From NCBI GenBank assembly GCA_013349435.1, contig DUZQ01000024.1:1-38161 (forward strand): a stretch of 38,161 bases of DNA, read 5' to 3'. Position 1 is the stretch's first letter, and the number at the start of each line of letters is the position of its first letter. Shown here piece after piece: positions 24,042 to 33,191 of the stretch. The notes beneath the pieces were generated by a model. The model had not been told where the DNA came from and did not search any database. It was given only the letters and a program-made list of their open reading frames with translations. Origin of the DNA: Planctomycetota bacterium (GTDB taxonomy: Bacteria > Planctomycetota > Phycisphaerae > Sedimentisphaerales > Anaerohalosphaeraceae). The position numbers were made by a program, and so were the translations under genes.

Positions 24042-24174
24042 TTCAAGTCTTCTCCTTCATTCTGAATAAGGCAATTTAGAACATTTAATAAAACGAATAC
24101 AATACGTACATTCCGAGCAAAAACAACCTCTACGCTCAGGGAGACAAACAAATCCTTTTATATAGGGTTCTCGA

Positions 24175-25317
24175 TTATTGTCTCTCACTAAAGCTCATGA
24201 GCCGTCCGCTGTTATCGCCCAGATAGATTGTCGAATCTACCGTATTTGTCGCGAATGCGGACACACCGGGCAAGTCAAGGGAAAACAGTTTCCTGCCGGT
24301 ATTGTTATTGAAACCTGCCAGCATACCCGGTTCGGCAAATACGTATGCTCTTTCACCCTTCTCTGTCAGCAAACCGATGCCACCTGGTACCTGCCAGAGC
24401 ATCTGTCCGGTTTCTTTGTCCACAGCATACAGACCGTTATGCCCGGCGTATTGATAAATCACGTTTTTGCCAGCAACGGCTGCGGTGCTTAATCGGTCTC
24501 CCGCATGAAAAGGCACAGCCCAGCCGCTTCTGCCGGTTTCAATTTCCAGTTTGTACAGTTTGTTGTTATCGCTGCCTACATAAATCCAGCCGCCGTCTCT
24601 GGTTATCGGCGCACTGATAGTTCCCGGGATATCCCGCTGCCACAATTTCTTAGGTGCCTCTGCCAGAGTCCTTATTATATTTCCCGACACAGTTGAAAAA
24701 ACCACAAAGTCCTCATCGACAACTATCGAGTTTATGAGCGAGTCGTTATCCGCCGTTACGGCAAACTCCTCCCAGTATTCATCAGCAACTATTGCATGTA
24801 TCCGCTTGTCAAGACCCGCAATGAAAAGATGTTTGGAATTTCGCTTTACCGGATAAACAGCGCCTTTGCCGATGTTCTTGAATCGCTTTCTGCTTTTAAT
24901 CGTACCGGAATTCGGATCAAGAGAGGAAATCTCAGATCCTATTGTAAAAATAATAAGACCATCATAGTATTGAGGCTCAAGGATCTCCAGCCCCGCAGGG
25001 GCAAGCCGCAACTGGAAACGAAGCTTACCATCCTCTCTGTCGACACAAAAGAGGTAATTTCTGTCGGTCAGGACATACAAATACCTTTGAAAGACAATCA
25101 TACGCCGGGGTCTTTCAGTTTTTTTCAGGGGCAGTTTAGTCTGCCAATCAGCCTGTAAACCCACCTCTTTCAGCAAGCCGGCTGAAACAGGCACATTTTT
25201 TGGGCTTTGTTTAAAGGATTCAATCCCGCCGATGACAGCGCTATAATTGCCAACGAAAAGGAACACCAACACAAATCTTTGAAGCATATGATTATCCCTC
25301 AGCAATGCTCTTTTCAT
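24175..25317 (-). CDS. Exported PQQ-type beta-propeller repeat protein
   Basis: The product is about 380 residues. The N-terminus carries a signal-like helix (MLQRFVLVFLFVGNYSAVIG), so export to the periplasm or envelope is likely. The rest consists of PQQ/WD-like blades with repeated patterns such as YLYVLTDRNYLFCVDREDGK, LIIFTIGSEISSLDPNSG, WIYVGSDNNKLYKLEIETG, GLYAVDKETGQMLWQVPGG and TIYLGDNSGRLMSF. These blades usually form a scaffold like BamB; no catalytic dehydrogenase residues are evident. I prefer ATG 25317, with GGGAGG seven bases upstream; ATG 25320 is adjacent and a TTG at 25350 is less likely. The 97-residue unknown gene is directly upstream. Confidence 0.8.
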   Translation of the reverse strand: MKRALLRDNHMLQRFVLVFLFVGNYSAVIGGIESFKQSPKNVPVSAGLLKEVGLQADWQTKLPLKKTERPRRMIVFQRYLYVLTDRNYLFCVDREDGKLRFQLRLAPAGLEILEPQYYDGLIIFTIGSEISSLDPNSGTIKSRKRFKNIGKGAVYPVKRNSKHLFIAGLDKRIHAIVADEYWEEFAVTADNDSLINSIVVDEDFVVFSTVSGNIIRTLAEAPKKLWQRDIPGTISAPITRDGGWIYVGSDNNKLYKLEIETGRSGWAVPFHAGDRLSTAAVAGKNVIYQYAGHNGLYAVDKETGQMLWQVPGGIGLLTEKGERAYVFAEPGMLAGFNNNTGRKLFSLDLPGVSAFATNTVDSTIYLGDNSGRLMSFSERQ

Positions 25318-25356
25318 CATCTTGCCTCCCGGGATTCTTGCGGGAAGCAATATTTA

Positions 25357-25650
25357 TCAAGTCAAATGCACGTATTGGGCCAAATCAACCCCGTGTTCGG
25401 CCTCGAAATCACGCATTTCTTCAATCCGCTGGATATCATCCTTTATTCTGTTTGCCAGCTTAAAAATGTAAGGCTTACCATCGAGTCGATTCCTCAGGTC
25501 ATCCAGCATCGGTTCCCACCTGCCGCCGTAAAGTTGGGCCTTGAGCACGACAAGCATCTTTTGCTCGTTGCCAAAGCCCCTTACGTAATTCCGGACGACA
25601 TCATCCGGCAAATCCTTCCGACCGGCGCCATTTTCAGAGATTTCGGCCAT
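25357..25650 (-). CDS. Small conserved-looking hypothetical protein
   Basis: The product has 97 residues, is soluble and mostly helical, from MAEISENGAGRKDLPDD to EHGVDLAQYVHLT. It is charged (R, K, D, E) with no signal peptide and no cysteine motif; I do not recognise a family. ATG 25650 has GAGG six bases upstream; a longer frame to 25722 begins in sequence without a site. It sits between the ATP synthase operon and the PQQ-propeller gene, with 37 bases to the latter, so those two may form a unit. Confidence 0.65.
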   Translation of the reverse strand: MAEISENGAGRKDLPDDVVRNYVRGFGNEQKMLVVLKAQLYGGRWEPMLDDLRNRLDGKPYIFKLANRIKDDIQRIEEMRDFEAEHGVDLAQYVHLT

Positions 25651-25814
25651 TGCAAACCTCGCTTGGGAGAAATAATAATCCCGCCCGGGCCAATTTGCAA
25701 AAAAAAATTGTAATTTATACAAAATCTATACAAGTTCTTTATGCAGTGATGTTTACGGACCGCCCCGTCTCCAGCTAACAGTTATAGCAGGATTTTGGGC
25801 ATTTTGAACAAGCC

Positions 25815-26252
25815 CTATTCGTTACTAAGGATCGATGACAGTCGGGCCAATTTGACTAACTGTGCGGCTCTTGCAGCGTCAGCGGTTCCGGTTTGAGTCC
25901 TTATATAAGCATCCCCAACAAGAACACTTCTTGCCTCTGATACAATTTTTTCGGCCTGCTCCCGCTCCATACCTTCGAAAGTAGTAACCTCGTGAGCCAG
26001 GATTGTGACAAAGTTCTCACTTATGCGTGCAAATCCCCCGTCAACAAGAAAGAATGCATCGTCCCTTCCGACAATATCTTTTACCTGCATAATCCCCCCT
26101 GCCAATTTGCAAAGCATCGGCGCATGATTTCTCAATACACCCCTGAAACCATCATGGGCGGGCAGAACAAGTGCCCCGGCCTTGCAATCCAATAACTTGC
26201 CGGCCGGCGTAAGCAAAACACAACGAAATGTTCCTGTCGATAACCGAACCAT
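25815..26252 (-). CDS. atpC: ATP synthase F1 subunit epsilon
   Basis: The 145-residue product has the epsilon beta-sandwich: FRCVLLTPAGKLLDCKAGAL, LPAHDGFRGVLRNHAPMLCKL, FFLVDGGFARISENFVTILA. The helical hairpin follows (EGMEREQAEKIVSEARSVL, then AARAAQLVKLARLSSIL). Epsilon links the gamma stalk to the c ring and can inhibit ATP hydrolysis. ATG 26252 gives the family-standard start; the frame extends upstream with basic sequence of doubtful meaning. It is separated from atpD by an unusual 288-base gap containing a repeat. Confidence 0.93.
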   Translation of the reverse strand: MVRLSTGTFRCVLLTPAGKLLDCKAGALVLPAHDGFRGVLRNHAPMLCKLAGGIMQVKDIVGRDDAFFLVDGGFARISENFVTILAHEVTTFEGMEREQAEKIVSEARSVLVGDAYIRTQTGTADAARAAQLVKLARLSSILSNE

Positions 26253-26334
26253 TATTTTTAACCCTATCGGATGTAAACGTCTTCTGTAACTCAAAACTAT
26301 TGATTTTTTAATAAATAACAGAACACGGAGCTAA

Positions 26335-26530
26335 ACTCTAAGTCCTAATATCGAAATCCTAAACAATGTCCAAATACAAAATTACCAAAATTCAAAACAC
26401 TGTTTAGTTGCCCTTTACTTTGCCTAAAGGCCGGTTTTGTACATTTGAATTTGGGAAATTCGGATTTGTTTCGAATTTTGGATTTAGTGCTTCGAATTTC
26501 ACTTGGTGTCCTTTTATTTTTTCAAAGAAC
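26335..26530. repeat. AT-rich imperfect inverted repeat between atpD and atpC
   Basis: The left arm (CGAAATCCTAAACAATGTCC, AAATTCAAAAC) is complementary in an imperfect way to the right arm (TTTGAATTTGGGAAATTCGG, TTCGAATTTTGGATTTAG). The centre near 26425-26440 reads AAAGGCCGG. Such TTCGAATTT/AAATTC-rich palindromes are a recurring kind of intergenic repeat. Here it lies inside an operon, so it is transcribed, and it could reduce or uncouple atpC expression (inference). Confidence 0.6.
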
Positions 26531-26540
26531 AATAAGAACT

Positions 26541-27959
<1,419 letters not shown>

Positions 27960-27997
27960 TTACTTTGGCTAAGTTAACTCGAACGATGAGCCGTTCG

Positions 27998-28885
27998 TTA
28001 TGTTATCGTTCCACTGACTATTTCCAGCAACTCTTCGGTGATATTTGCCTGTCTTGCGCGGTTGTACTGTCGTGTAAGCTCCCCGGCCATTTCATCGGCA
28101 TTATCGGTAGCGTTTCTCATAGCGACAACCCTTTCGAGGTGCTCGCTGAGAGCGGCTTCGAGAAAACAGGCCGACAGGCTGGCGCGAACCATCATTTTCG
28201 CCAGGCTGTCGAAAATTTTTTCGGCGGACGGAGACAAAAGGAAATCCTCGAAAGCAAGCTCCCATGGCCATATCACCGTCGCGCGAGTTGTAAGGTCATC
28301 GATAAGCTCGGCAACGGGCAGCACCATAAGAGTCTGGGCACGTTGACTGGCGGGCGAAAAAAAACGGGTGTAAACGACCGCGAGCCGCCCGATTCGGCCG
28401 GCTGCATATTGTGCCATAAAATCATCGGCGATAACCTGGACCTGCCGGGGCGAAGGCACCTCGTCAAAATCTTCGTATGTTTCCCGGAGCCGGATGCCGC
28501 GGTTTTTAAGGTAGCCTATCACCTTTGCACCCTTTGCATAAATTTTAACTTTCTTTCCGAATCTTCGGGCCATATCCACATGCACATCTATCAAGCGGCA
28601 GATATTCGCGTTATGCGCGCCGCACAAACCGCGGTCGCTGCCTATCGCCAATATCGCGTTGCAGTCGGATTTATTATCCAGCATTAAAGGATGCTCGATT
28701 GTCTTTTCCGCTGTGACTATAAGATAAGCAAGTTGTGCCAGGGTGTCGTAAAACTGTTCGCCTCCGGTCCACTTTTTGTAATACTGCTGGTATCGCACGG
28801 CGCTGACCGTCTCCATTGTGTGCGTTACTTTGCCGATGTCCCGTACGGCCCGGCGTCTATCGAGTATCTGACGTGTTGAAGCCAT
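27998..28885 (-). CDS. atpG: ATP synthase F1 subunit gamma
   Basis: Gamma is the rotating central stalk. The 295-residue product begins MASTRQILDRRRAVRDIGKV, the normal N-terminal coiled-coil helix, with THTMETVSAVRYQ after it. The signature AIGSDRGLCGAHNANI lies in the Rossmann-like middle. It ends with SEHLERVVAMRNATDNADEM, LTRQYNRARQANIT and EELLEIVSGT, the C-terminal coiled-coil helix. It is eight bases downstream of atpA. Confidence 0.97.
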   Translation of the reverse strand: MASTRQILDRRRAVRDIGKVTHTMETVSAVRYQQYYKKWTGGEQFYDTLAQLAYLIVTAEKTIEHPLMLDNKSDCNAILAIGSDRGLCGAHNANICRLIDVHVDMARRFGKKVKIYAKGAKVIGYLKNRGIRLRETYEDFDEVPSPRQVQVIADDFMAQYAAGRIGRLAVVYTRFFSPASQRAQTLMVLPVAELIDDLTTRATVIWPWELAFEDFLLSPSAEKIFDSLAKMMVRASLSACFLEAALSEHLERVVAMRNATDNADEMAGELTRQYNRARQANITEELLEIVSGTIT

Positions 28886-28893
28886 ATAGTTCT

Positions 28894-30417
28894 TTACTTT
28901 CCGTGCGAAAATTTATAAATAGTCTTAAATGCCGTTATTGCTTCGGTCAGGTTCTTTTCAAGCTCATCGCTCAGTTCTCCGGTTGTTTCTATTTGTTCGA
29001 TGTACTCGACCGCCTCAAGTCCGAGCCAGTCCAGCATTTCCTCGATGAATTGACCCACATCGGACAATTCAACATCATCCACCAGTCCGGAAGAGCCTGC
29101 TAATATACTAATCACCTGCCGGGCCGTCCCAAGCGGTGCAAACTGCTTCTGCTTTAGAATCTCAACCATCCTCTTTCCGCGTTCCAGTTGTGCACGGGTG
29201 GCATCGTCAAGCTCTGTTCCCAGCCGAGCGAAATCCTCCAATTCTCTAAAGGCCGCTAATTCGAGCCGAAGTTTCGGCGCGACCTTCTGCATGGCCTCGG
29301 GCTGTGCCTTTCCTCCTACTCTGCTGACGCTGATACCGACATCGACGGCGGGTCTTATGCCCGCCAAAAATAAATCTCGCTGCAGATATATCTGCCCGTC
29401 TGTAATCGAAATAATATTCGTAGGTATATAAGCCGAAACCTGCCCCTCGAGGGTTTCCACTATGGGCAGAGCGGTAAGGGAGCCTCCGCCCGAGTCTTTG
29501 TTGAGTTTTGCGCTCCTTTCGAGCAATCTGCTGTGAATATAAAATATGTCTCCGGGATAAGCCTCCCTTCCCGGCGGTCTGCGAAGAAGCAGACTCAACT
29601 GCCGGTATGCAACAGCGTGTTTGGTGAGGTCATCATAGACACACAAAACATCTCTTCCGTGCTCATAAACGAAGAACTCAGCCACCGAAGTCGCTGTATA
29701 TGGCGCGACAAACTGCATTGCGGCGCTATCTCCGGCGGACGCCGAAACCACAACTGTGTGTTCCATTGCGTGATGGTTCCGAAGCAAATGTACGATTTGT
29801 GCAACGGTTGATTCCTTCTGGCCGATAGCAACATATATACAGATGACGTTTTTATCCTTTTGATTTATTATCGTGTCCAGCGCGACCGCTGTCTTACCGG
29901 TTTTTCGGTCACCGATTATCAGTTCTCGTTGGCCCTTTCCGACTGGTATCATCGAATCGATGCATTTTATTCCCGTCTGTAAGGGCTGACAAACCGGTTC
30001 TCTTTGTGCGATACCGGGAGCGGGCGACTCAACAAGCCTGCGCGACTCGAAATTAATCTCATCTCCATCGTCAATCGGTTCACACAGCCCGTCAACAACC
30101 CTTCCCAAAAGTCCGAAACCGGCCGGTACGGTCAGTACCTGTCCGGTCGCTCTGACGGTTGACATTTCCTTAATCCCGACATAATCTCCGTAGATAACCG
30201 CACCTACGGACTCTTCGGTAAGGTTGAAAACTTCTCCGACTGCGCCGCTTTCAAACTCGAGCATCTCGCCGGCCATTGCGTTGTCAAGGCCGTATATCCG
30301 TGCTATTCCGTCGCCGACTTCAAGCACTTTTCCGACCCTGGCCACATCGACCCGGCCCTTATATCGCCCAATCTCGGCCTTTATGAGGCTGCTTATCTCG
30401 TCAACATTAAACTTCAT
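28894..30417 (-). CDS. atpA: ATP synthase F1 subunit alpha
   Basis: The alpha subunit is the non-catalytic nucleotide-binding partner of beta. The 507-residue product has GIARIYGLDNAMAGEMLEFE, the P-loop GDRKTGKTAVALDTI, YVAIGQKESTVAQI, CVYDDLTKHAVAYRQLSLLL and RPPGREAYPGDIFYIHSRLLER, then SLTALPIVETLEG and SVSRVGGKAQ. The start ATG 30417 overlaps the atpH stop by four bases (ATGA). Confidence 0.98.
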   Translation of the reverse strand: MKFNVDEISSLIKAEIGRYKGRVDVARVGKVLEVGDGIARIYGLDNAMAGEMLEFESGAVGEVFNLTEESVGAVIYGDYVGIKEMSTVRATGQVLTVPAGFGLLGRVVDGLCEPIDDGDEINFESRRLVESPAPGIAQREPVCQPLQTGIKCIDSMIPVGKGQRELIIGDRKTGKTAVALDTIINQKDKNVICIYVAIGQKESTVAQIVHLLRNHHAMEHTVVVSASAGDSAAMQFVAPYTATSVAEFFVYEHGRDVLCVYDDLTKHAVAYRQLSLLLRRPPGREAYPGDIFYIHSRLLERSAKLNKDSGGGSLTALPIVETLEGQVSAYIPTNIISITDGQIYLQRDLFLAGIRPAVDVGISVSRVGGKAQPEAMQKVAPKLRLELAAFRELEDFARLGTELDDATRAQLERGKRMVEILKQKQFAPLGTARQVISILAGSSGLVDDVELSDVGQFIEEMLDWLGLEAVEYIEQIETTGELSDELEKNLTEAITAFKTIYKFSHGK

Positions 30418-30980
30418 AATTTGCTTTCCTGCAGATTTTTGATGACGGTCTTTACCGCCCGCTGAAGAGTTGTTTTCACCGAGTTATCGATAACCACATC
30501 ATCCTTCTTTATTATAATGCCACCGATAATCGCCGGCTCGACAACCAAGGATAATTTAACCTCCTTGTTTATCGCATCTTTCAAATCCGCCTCAAGCATC
30601 CGAATCTGCTCATCATCTGGCGTCCTTGCCAGGGTAATCTCCACCAGCGCTCGACCCCGATGAACATCGACCAACATTTCATACTTGTCCGAAACAGGCC
30701 CCAAGAAACCTATCCGGTTTCTTTTGGCCAGGACGCTCATAAAATCAAGTGTCAAATTCTCGAGTTTTCCCTGAAAGACCCTCCGAATGATTTGCGCCTT
30801 CTCGGCGGGCTTTATACCGGGTGATGTCAAAATCGCGGCAAACTCAGGCTCGGCTTTTATCACCTCCCGAAGACAGGCCAAATCCTCCGTAACCGAATCG
30901 ACACAACCGGCCTGGTCTGCCAATTCAAACAGGACCTCACTGTAAACATCGCGAATAATCTGTCTTTTGGACTCATCCAC
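30414..30980 (-). CDS. atpH: ATP synthase subunit delta
   Basis: Delta (OSCP) connects F1 to the peripheral stalk. The 188-residue product is typical: VYSEVLFELADQAG, LREVIKAEPEFAAILTSPGI, AEKAQIIRRVFQGKLENLTL, DFMSVLAKRNRIG and the C-terminal VEPAIIGGIIIKKDDVVIDN with SVKTTLQRA. It starts nine bases after the atpF stop and overlaps atpA. Confidence 0.95.
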   Translation of the reverse strand: MDESKRQIIRDVYSEVLFELADQAGCVDSVTEDLACLREVIKAEPEFAAILTSPGIKPAEKAQIIRRVFQGKLENLTLDFMSVLAKRNRIGFLGPVSDKYEMLVDVHRGRALVEITLARTPDDEQIRMLEADLKDAINKEVKLSLVVEPAIIGGIIIKKDDVVIDNSVKTTLQRAVKTVIKNLQESKL

Positions 30981-30989
30981 CGCTTTGAG

Positions 30990-31586
30990 CTAATCCTTTT
31001 TACTTTGCTGCTGTTTCAATCGTTCCACGGCCTCTTGTATCATCTTCTGATTATCCCGGTCATCGATATTTCTTCCCAATATTTCCTGTCCAAGGCGCAG
31101 AACAAGTTCACCGGCCTGTTCAAGAAACTGTGCCCCGGCCTGGTTACCGGCCTTTTCGATATCAGCATGGGCTTTTTGTATCATTTCGTCCGCTTTGTCT
31201 TTAGCGCCGTCTATTATTTCTTTTGCCTGCCGCTCGGCCTTATCGAGGTGGGCGGCGATTATCGTCTCGCCCTGACTTTCTGCATTTTCAAGCTTTTTGT
31301 TGTACTCGGCCAAAATACGCTCAGCCTCTTTGCGGGTATGTTCGGCATCGGTGAGCTGCTTTTCTATATGCTCCTGTCTGGCGTTAAGGGCGGCCAATAT
31401 CGGCTTCCACGCCAGTTTCCACAGGACCACCAACAGAACAACGAATGCTATTATCGTCCATACAGCATCTGCAAACGCTCCGCTGAATGGGCTAAGCTCC
31501 GGTTCCGGCCCATGCGCGTCGGCACCAAATGCCGCCGGTCCTACGCACAGAAAGGCTAACAAAATACAGAACAATTTACTCTGCAT
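30990..31586 (-). CDS. atpF: ATP synthase F0 subunit b with N-terminal signal-like segment
   Basis: The 198-residue product has the b-subunit architecture: a membrane helix at about 40-60 (VWTIIAFVVLLVVLWKLAW), then KPILAALNARQEHIEKQL and a long charged coiled coil, ending LKQQQSKKD. In front of the membrane helix there are 35 extra residues that look like a cleavable signal peptide (MQSKLFCILLAFLCVGPAAF, then GADAHGPEPE). Normal b subunits lack this. GAGG lies close upstream of ATG 31586. It follows atpE by 14 bases. Confidence 0.95.
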   Translation of the reverse strand: MQSKLFCILLAFLCVGPAAFGADAHGPEPELSPFSGAFADAVWTIIAFVVLLVVLWKLAWKPILAALNARQEHIEKQLTDAEHTRKEAERILAEYNKKLENAESQGETIIAAHLDKAERQAKEIIDGAKDKADEMIQKAHADIEKAGNQAGAQFLEQAGELVLRLGQEILGRNIDDRDNQKMIQEAVERLKQQQSKKD

Positions 31587-31600
31587 TTTTCCTCATAGCT

Positions 31601-31963
31601 TTACGTGAGCAGGAATATCGCCACAAAACACACAATCAATCCGAAAAATGCGATGCCTTCTATCAGCGAAGCGGCTATTACCATGCTTGTAAAAATTCTG
31701 CCGCCGGCCTCGGGCTGACGGGCCACCGCTTCTGTGGCACCGCTGGCTATCCTGCTTATACCAAGTGCCGCCCCGAATACAATTATCCCCGAACCTAACA
31801 AACCGCCCAATACACCGAGGGTTTGAGCGTAGGAATTTGCGGCTGGTTCCGTTCTTGTATCGGTTTGAGCAGATTCGGTCGCCGCTTGCGCCGAGACCCC
31901 TGATGCAAACAAGACCGAAATTATCAATACGACTGTCAAAATCCTGAAAAGCAAATTAACCAT
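31601..31963 (-). CDS. atpE: ATP synthase F0 subunit c with N-terminal signal-like extension
   Basis: The product has 120 residues against 70-90 for most c subunits. Residues 1-27 resemble a signal peptide (hydrophobic ILTVVLIISVLFASG, then SAQA). The c hairpin begins at about 45: VLGGLLGSGIIVFGAALG, the polar loop ARQPEA at 81-86, and the second helix with the ion-binding Glu at 102 (ASLIEGIAFFGLIV). The Na+ signature (Gln in helix 1, Ser/Thr after Glu) is missing: the residues are I69 region and G103. So proton coupling is more likely (inference). GGAGG lies ten bases before ATG 31963. Confidence 0.95.
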   Translation of the reverse strand: MVNLLFRILTVVLIISVLFASGVSAQAATESAQTDTRTEPAANSYAQTLGVLGGLLGSGIIVFGAALGISRIASGATEAVARQPEAGGRIFTSMVIAASLIEGIAFFGLIVCFVAIFLLT

Positions 31964-31997
31964 CTCAAATAAACCTCCAAAATTTTAGACTACTATA

Positions 31998-32090
31998 AGT
32001 GGTGCGATATATCGCACCCCTACAAACCGCGTGGGCCACAGGCCCACCCTACGAACTACGAACTACGAACTACGAACTACGAACTAATCA
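31998..32090. repeat. Composite repeat in atpB-atpE spacer: palindromes plus heptamer tandem repeat
   Basis: Three elements lie in a row. GGTGCGATATATCGCACC (32001-32018) is a perfect 18-bp palindrome. GTGGGCC-ACA-GGCCCAC (32031-32047) is a hairpin. CTACGAA is then repeated five times without error (32049-32083), followed by CTAATCA. The tandem array runs up to the atpB stop codon at 32088. Confidence 0.85.
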
Positions 32091-32894
32091 GTGTTGGGGC
32101 TTAACCGCAAAACCAATGAAGATTATCGTCAGAAAGGTGAATATATAAGCCTGAAGGAAGGCAACAAACAACTCCAGCAGGCTCATCAGCACCACCCCGA
32201 TAACCGTCGCAGCGCCAACGAAATAATTCTTGAACAGGAAAATCAGTCCCAGCAGTGTTCCCAACACCACGTGCCCGGCCAGCATATTTGCAAAAAGTCG
32301 AATAGCCAGCGCAAAAGGCTTGACAATCGCTCCCACAACCTCCAGAAAATAAATAAAGGGCACCATCGGCCACGGAACATTCGGCGCAAAATTCCTCACA
32401 TAGCCCCACACTCCCTGCTGGCGCATACCGAATATATGTATAGAAAAAAAAGCAACCAGCGCCAGGCTTCCGGTAACCCAGATATTTGCAGTTGCAATGC
32501 CCCCGAGGTGGCTTTCGGCGCCGCTTATCAGAGTAATGAACTTATCCAACGGAACCATTCCGAGAAGATTCAAAGTGAGCACAAAGAAGAATACCGTCCA
32601 GACAAAACCTATATGCCTGTCGGTCGCTTCCCCCAAAAAAGGTCTGGCCATCTCCTCTCTGATGAACACACACACCGTCTCAATAAGATTCCCGAATCCG
32701 CGACTGACAAGCCCTTTTCCTCTGACCGCCAGCGGCAAAGCAATCAGCAGAATCGCCGCGGCAAGTGTTACCATGAACATGTGATTGCTTACCGTTATCC
32801 CCCAAACAGTGAACAACTCCCTGGAAACCACTTCCCTGAGTGGGTTGAACTGGGTTAAAACAATACCGCCGGTATCAAGCATTATCGGTTCCAT
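32088..32894 (-). CDS. atpB: ATP synthase F0 subunit a
   Basis: Subunit a provides the half-channels for ion flow past the c ring. The 268-residue, multi-helix product has TVWGITVSNHMFMVTLAAAI, FVWTVFFFVLTLNLLGMVPL, VGAIVKPFALAIRLFANMLA with the essential arginine in AIRLFANM, and FVAFLQAYIFTFLTIIFI at the end. ATG 32894 lies almost on AAGG; ATG 32882 (fifth codon), with GGATGG eight bases upstream, may be the true start. It follows atpZ by 33 bases. Confidence 0.96.
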   Translation of the reverse strand: MEPIMLDTGGIVLTQFNPLREVVSRELFTVWGITVSNHMFMVTLAAAILLIALPLAVRGKGLVSRGFGNLIETVCVFIREEMARPFLGEATDRHIGFVWTVFFFVLTLNLLGMVPLDKFITLISGAESHLGGIATANIWVTGSLALVAFFSIHIFGMRQQGVWGYVRNFAPNVPWPMVPFIYFLEVVGAIVKPFALAIRLFANMLAGHVVLGTLLGLIFLFKNYFVGAATVIGVVLMSLLELFVAFLQAYIFTFLTIIFIGFAVKPQH

Positions 32895-32927
32895 CCTTAC
32901 AAAGATTCGTTGCCGTCTCCATGATCC

Positions 32928-33143
32928 TCATTTCGATTCTTTGTAAAACAGGTACATCATTCCAATGAAGCTGATAAAGAAACCCGTTACAAGTAAAAAA
33001 GGCCCCCCCGTATTGAAAAATCCGTCAAGCCTGTGGCCGATATAGCAGAATATCGCGATAACACCGCAAAACTCTATACCCGCTCCCATCCACTCAAGGC
33101 CGCTTCTTTGCGGTTTGTCCTTTTGGCGGTCATCCTTTTCCAT
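32928..33143 (-). CDS. atpZ: AtpZ/AtpI-like F0F1 accessory membrane protein
   Basis: The product has 71 residues with a polar N-terminus (MEKDDRQKDKPQRSG) and two membrane helices (GAGIEFCGVIAIFCYIGHRL; PFLLVTGFFISFIGMMYLFY). G(I/A)EF....GY.L(D) between them, here IGHRLDGFF, matches the AtpZ pattern. AtpZ with AtpI forms a Mg2+/Ca2+ channel or c-ring assembly factor. Position directly before atpB is standard for atpZ. A separate atpI was not found. AAGG lies five bases before ATG 33143. Confidence 0.88.
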   Translation of the reverse strand: MEKDDRQKDKPQRSGLEWMGAGIEFCGVIAIFCYIGHRLDGFFNTGGPFLLVTGFFISFIGMMYLFYKESK

Positions 33144-33191
33144 ATCCGCCTTTGTAACAAAGAACTCCGTCCAAGAAATTCGTATTCGAAA

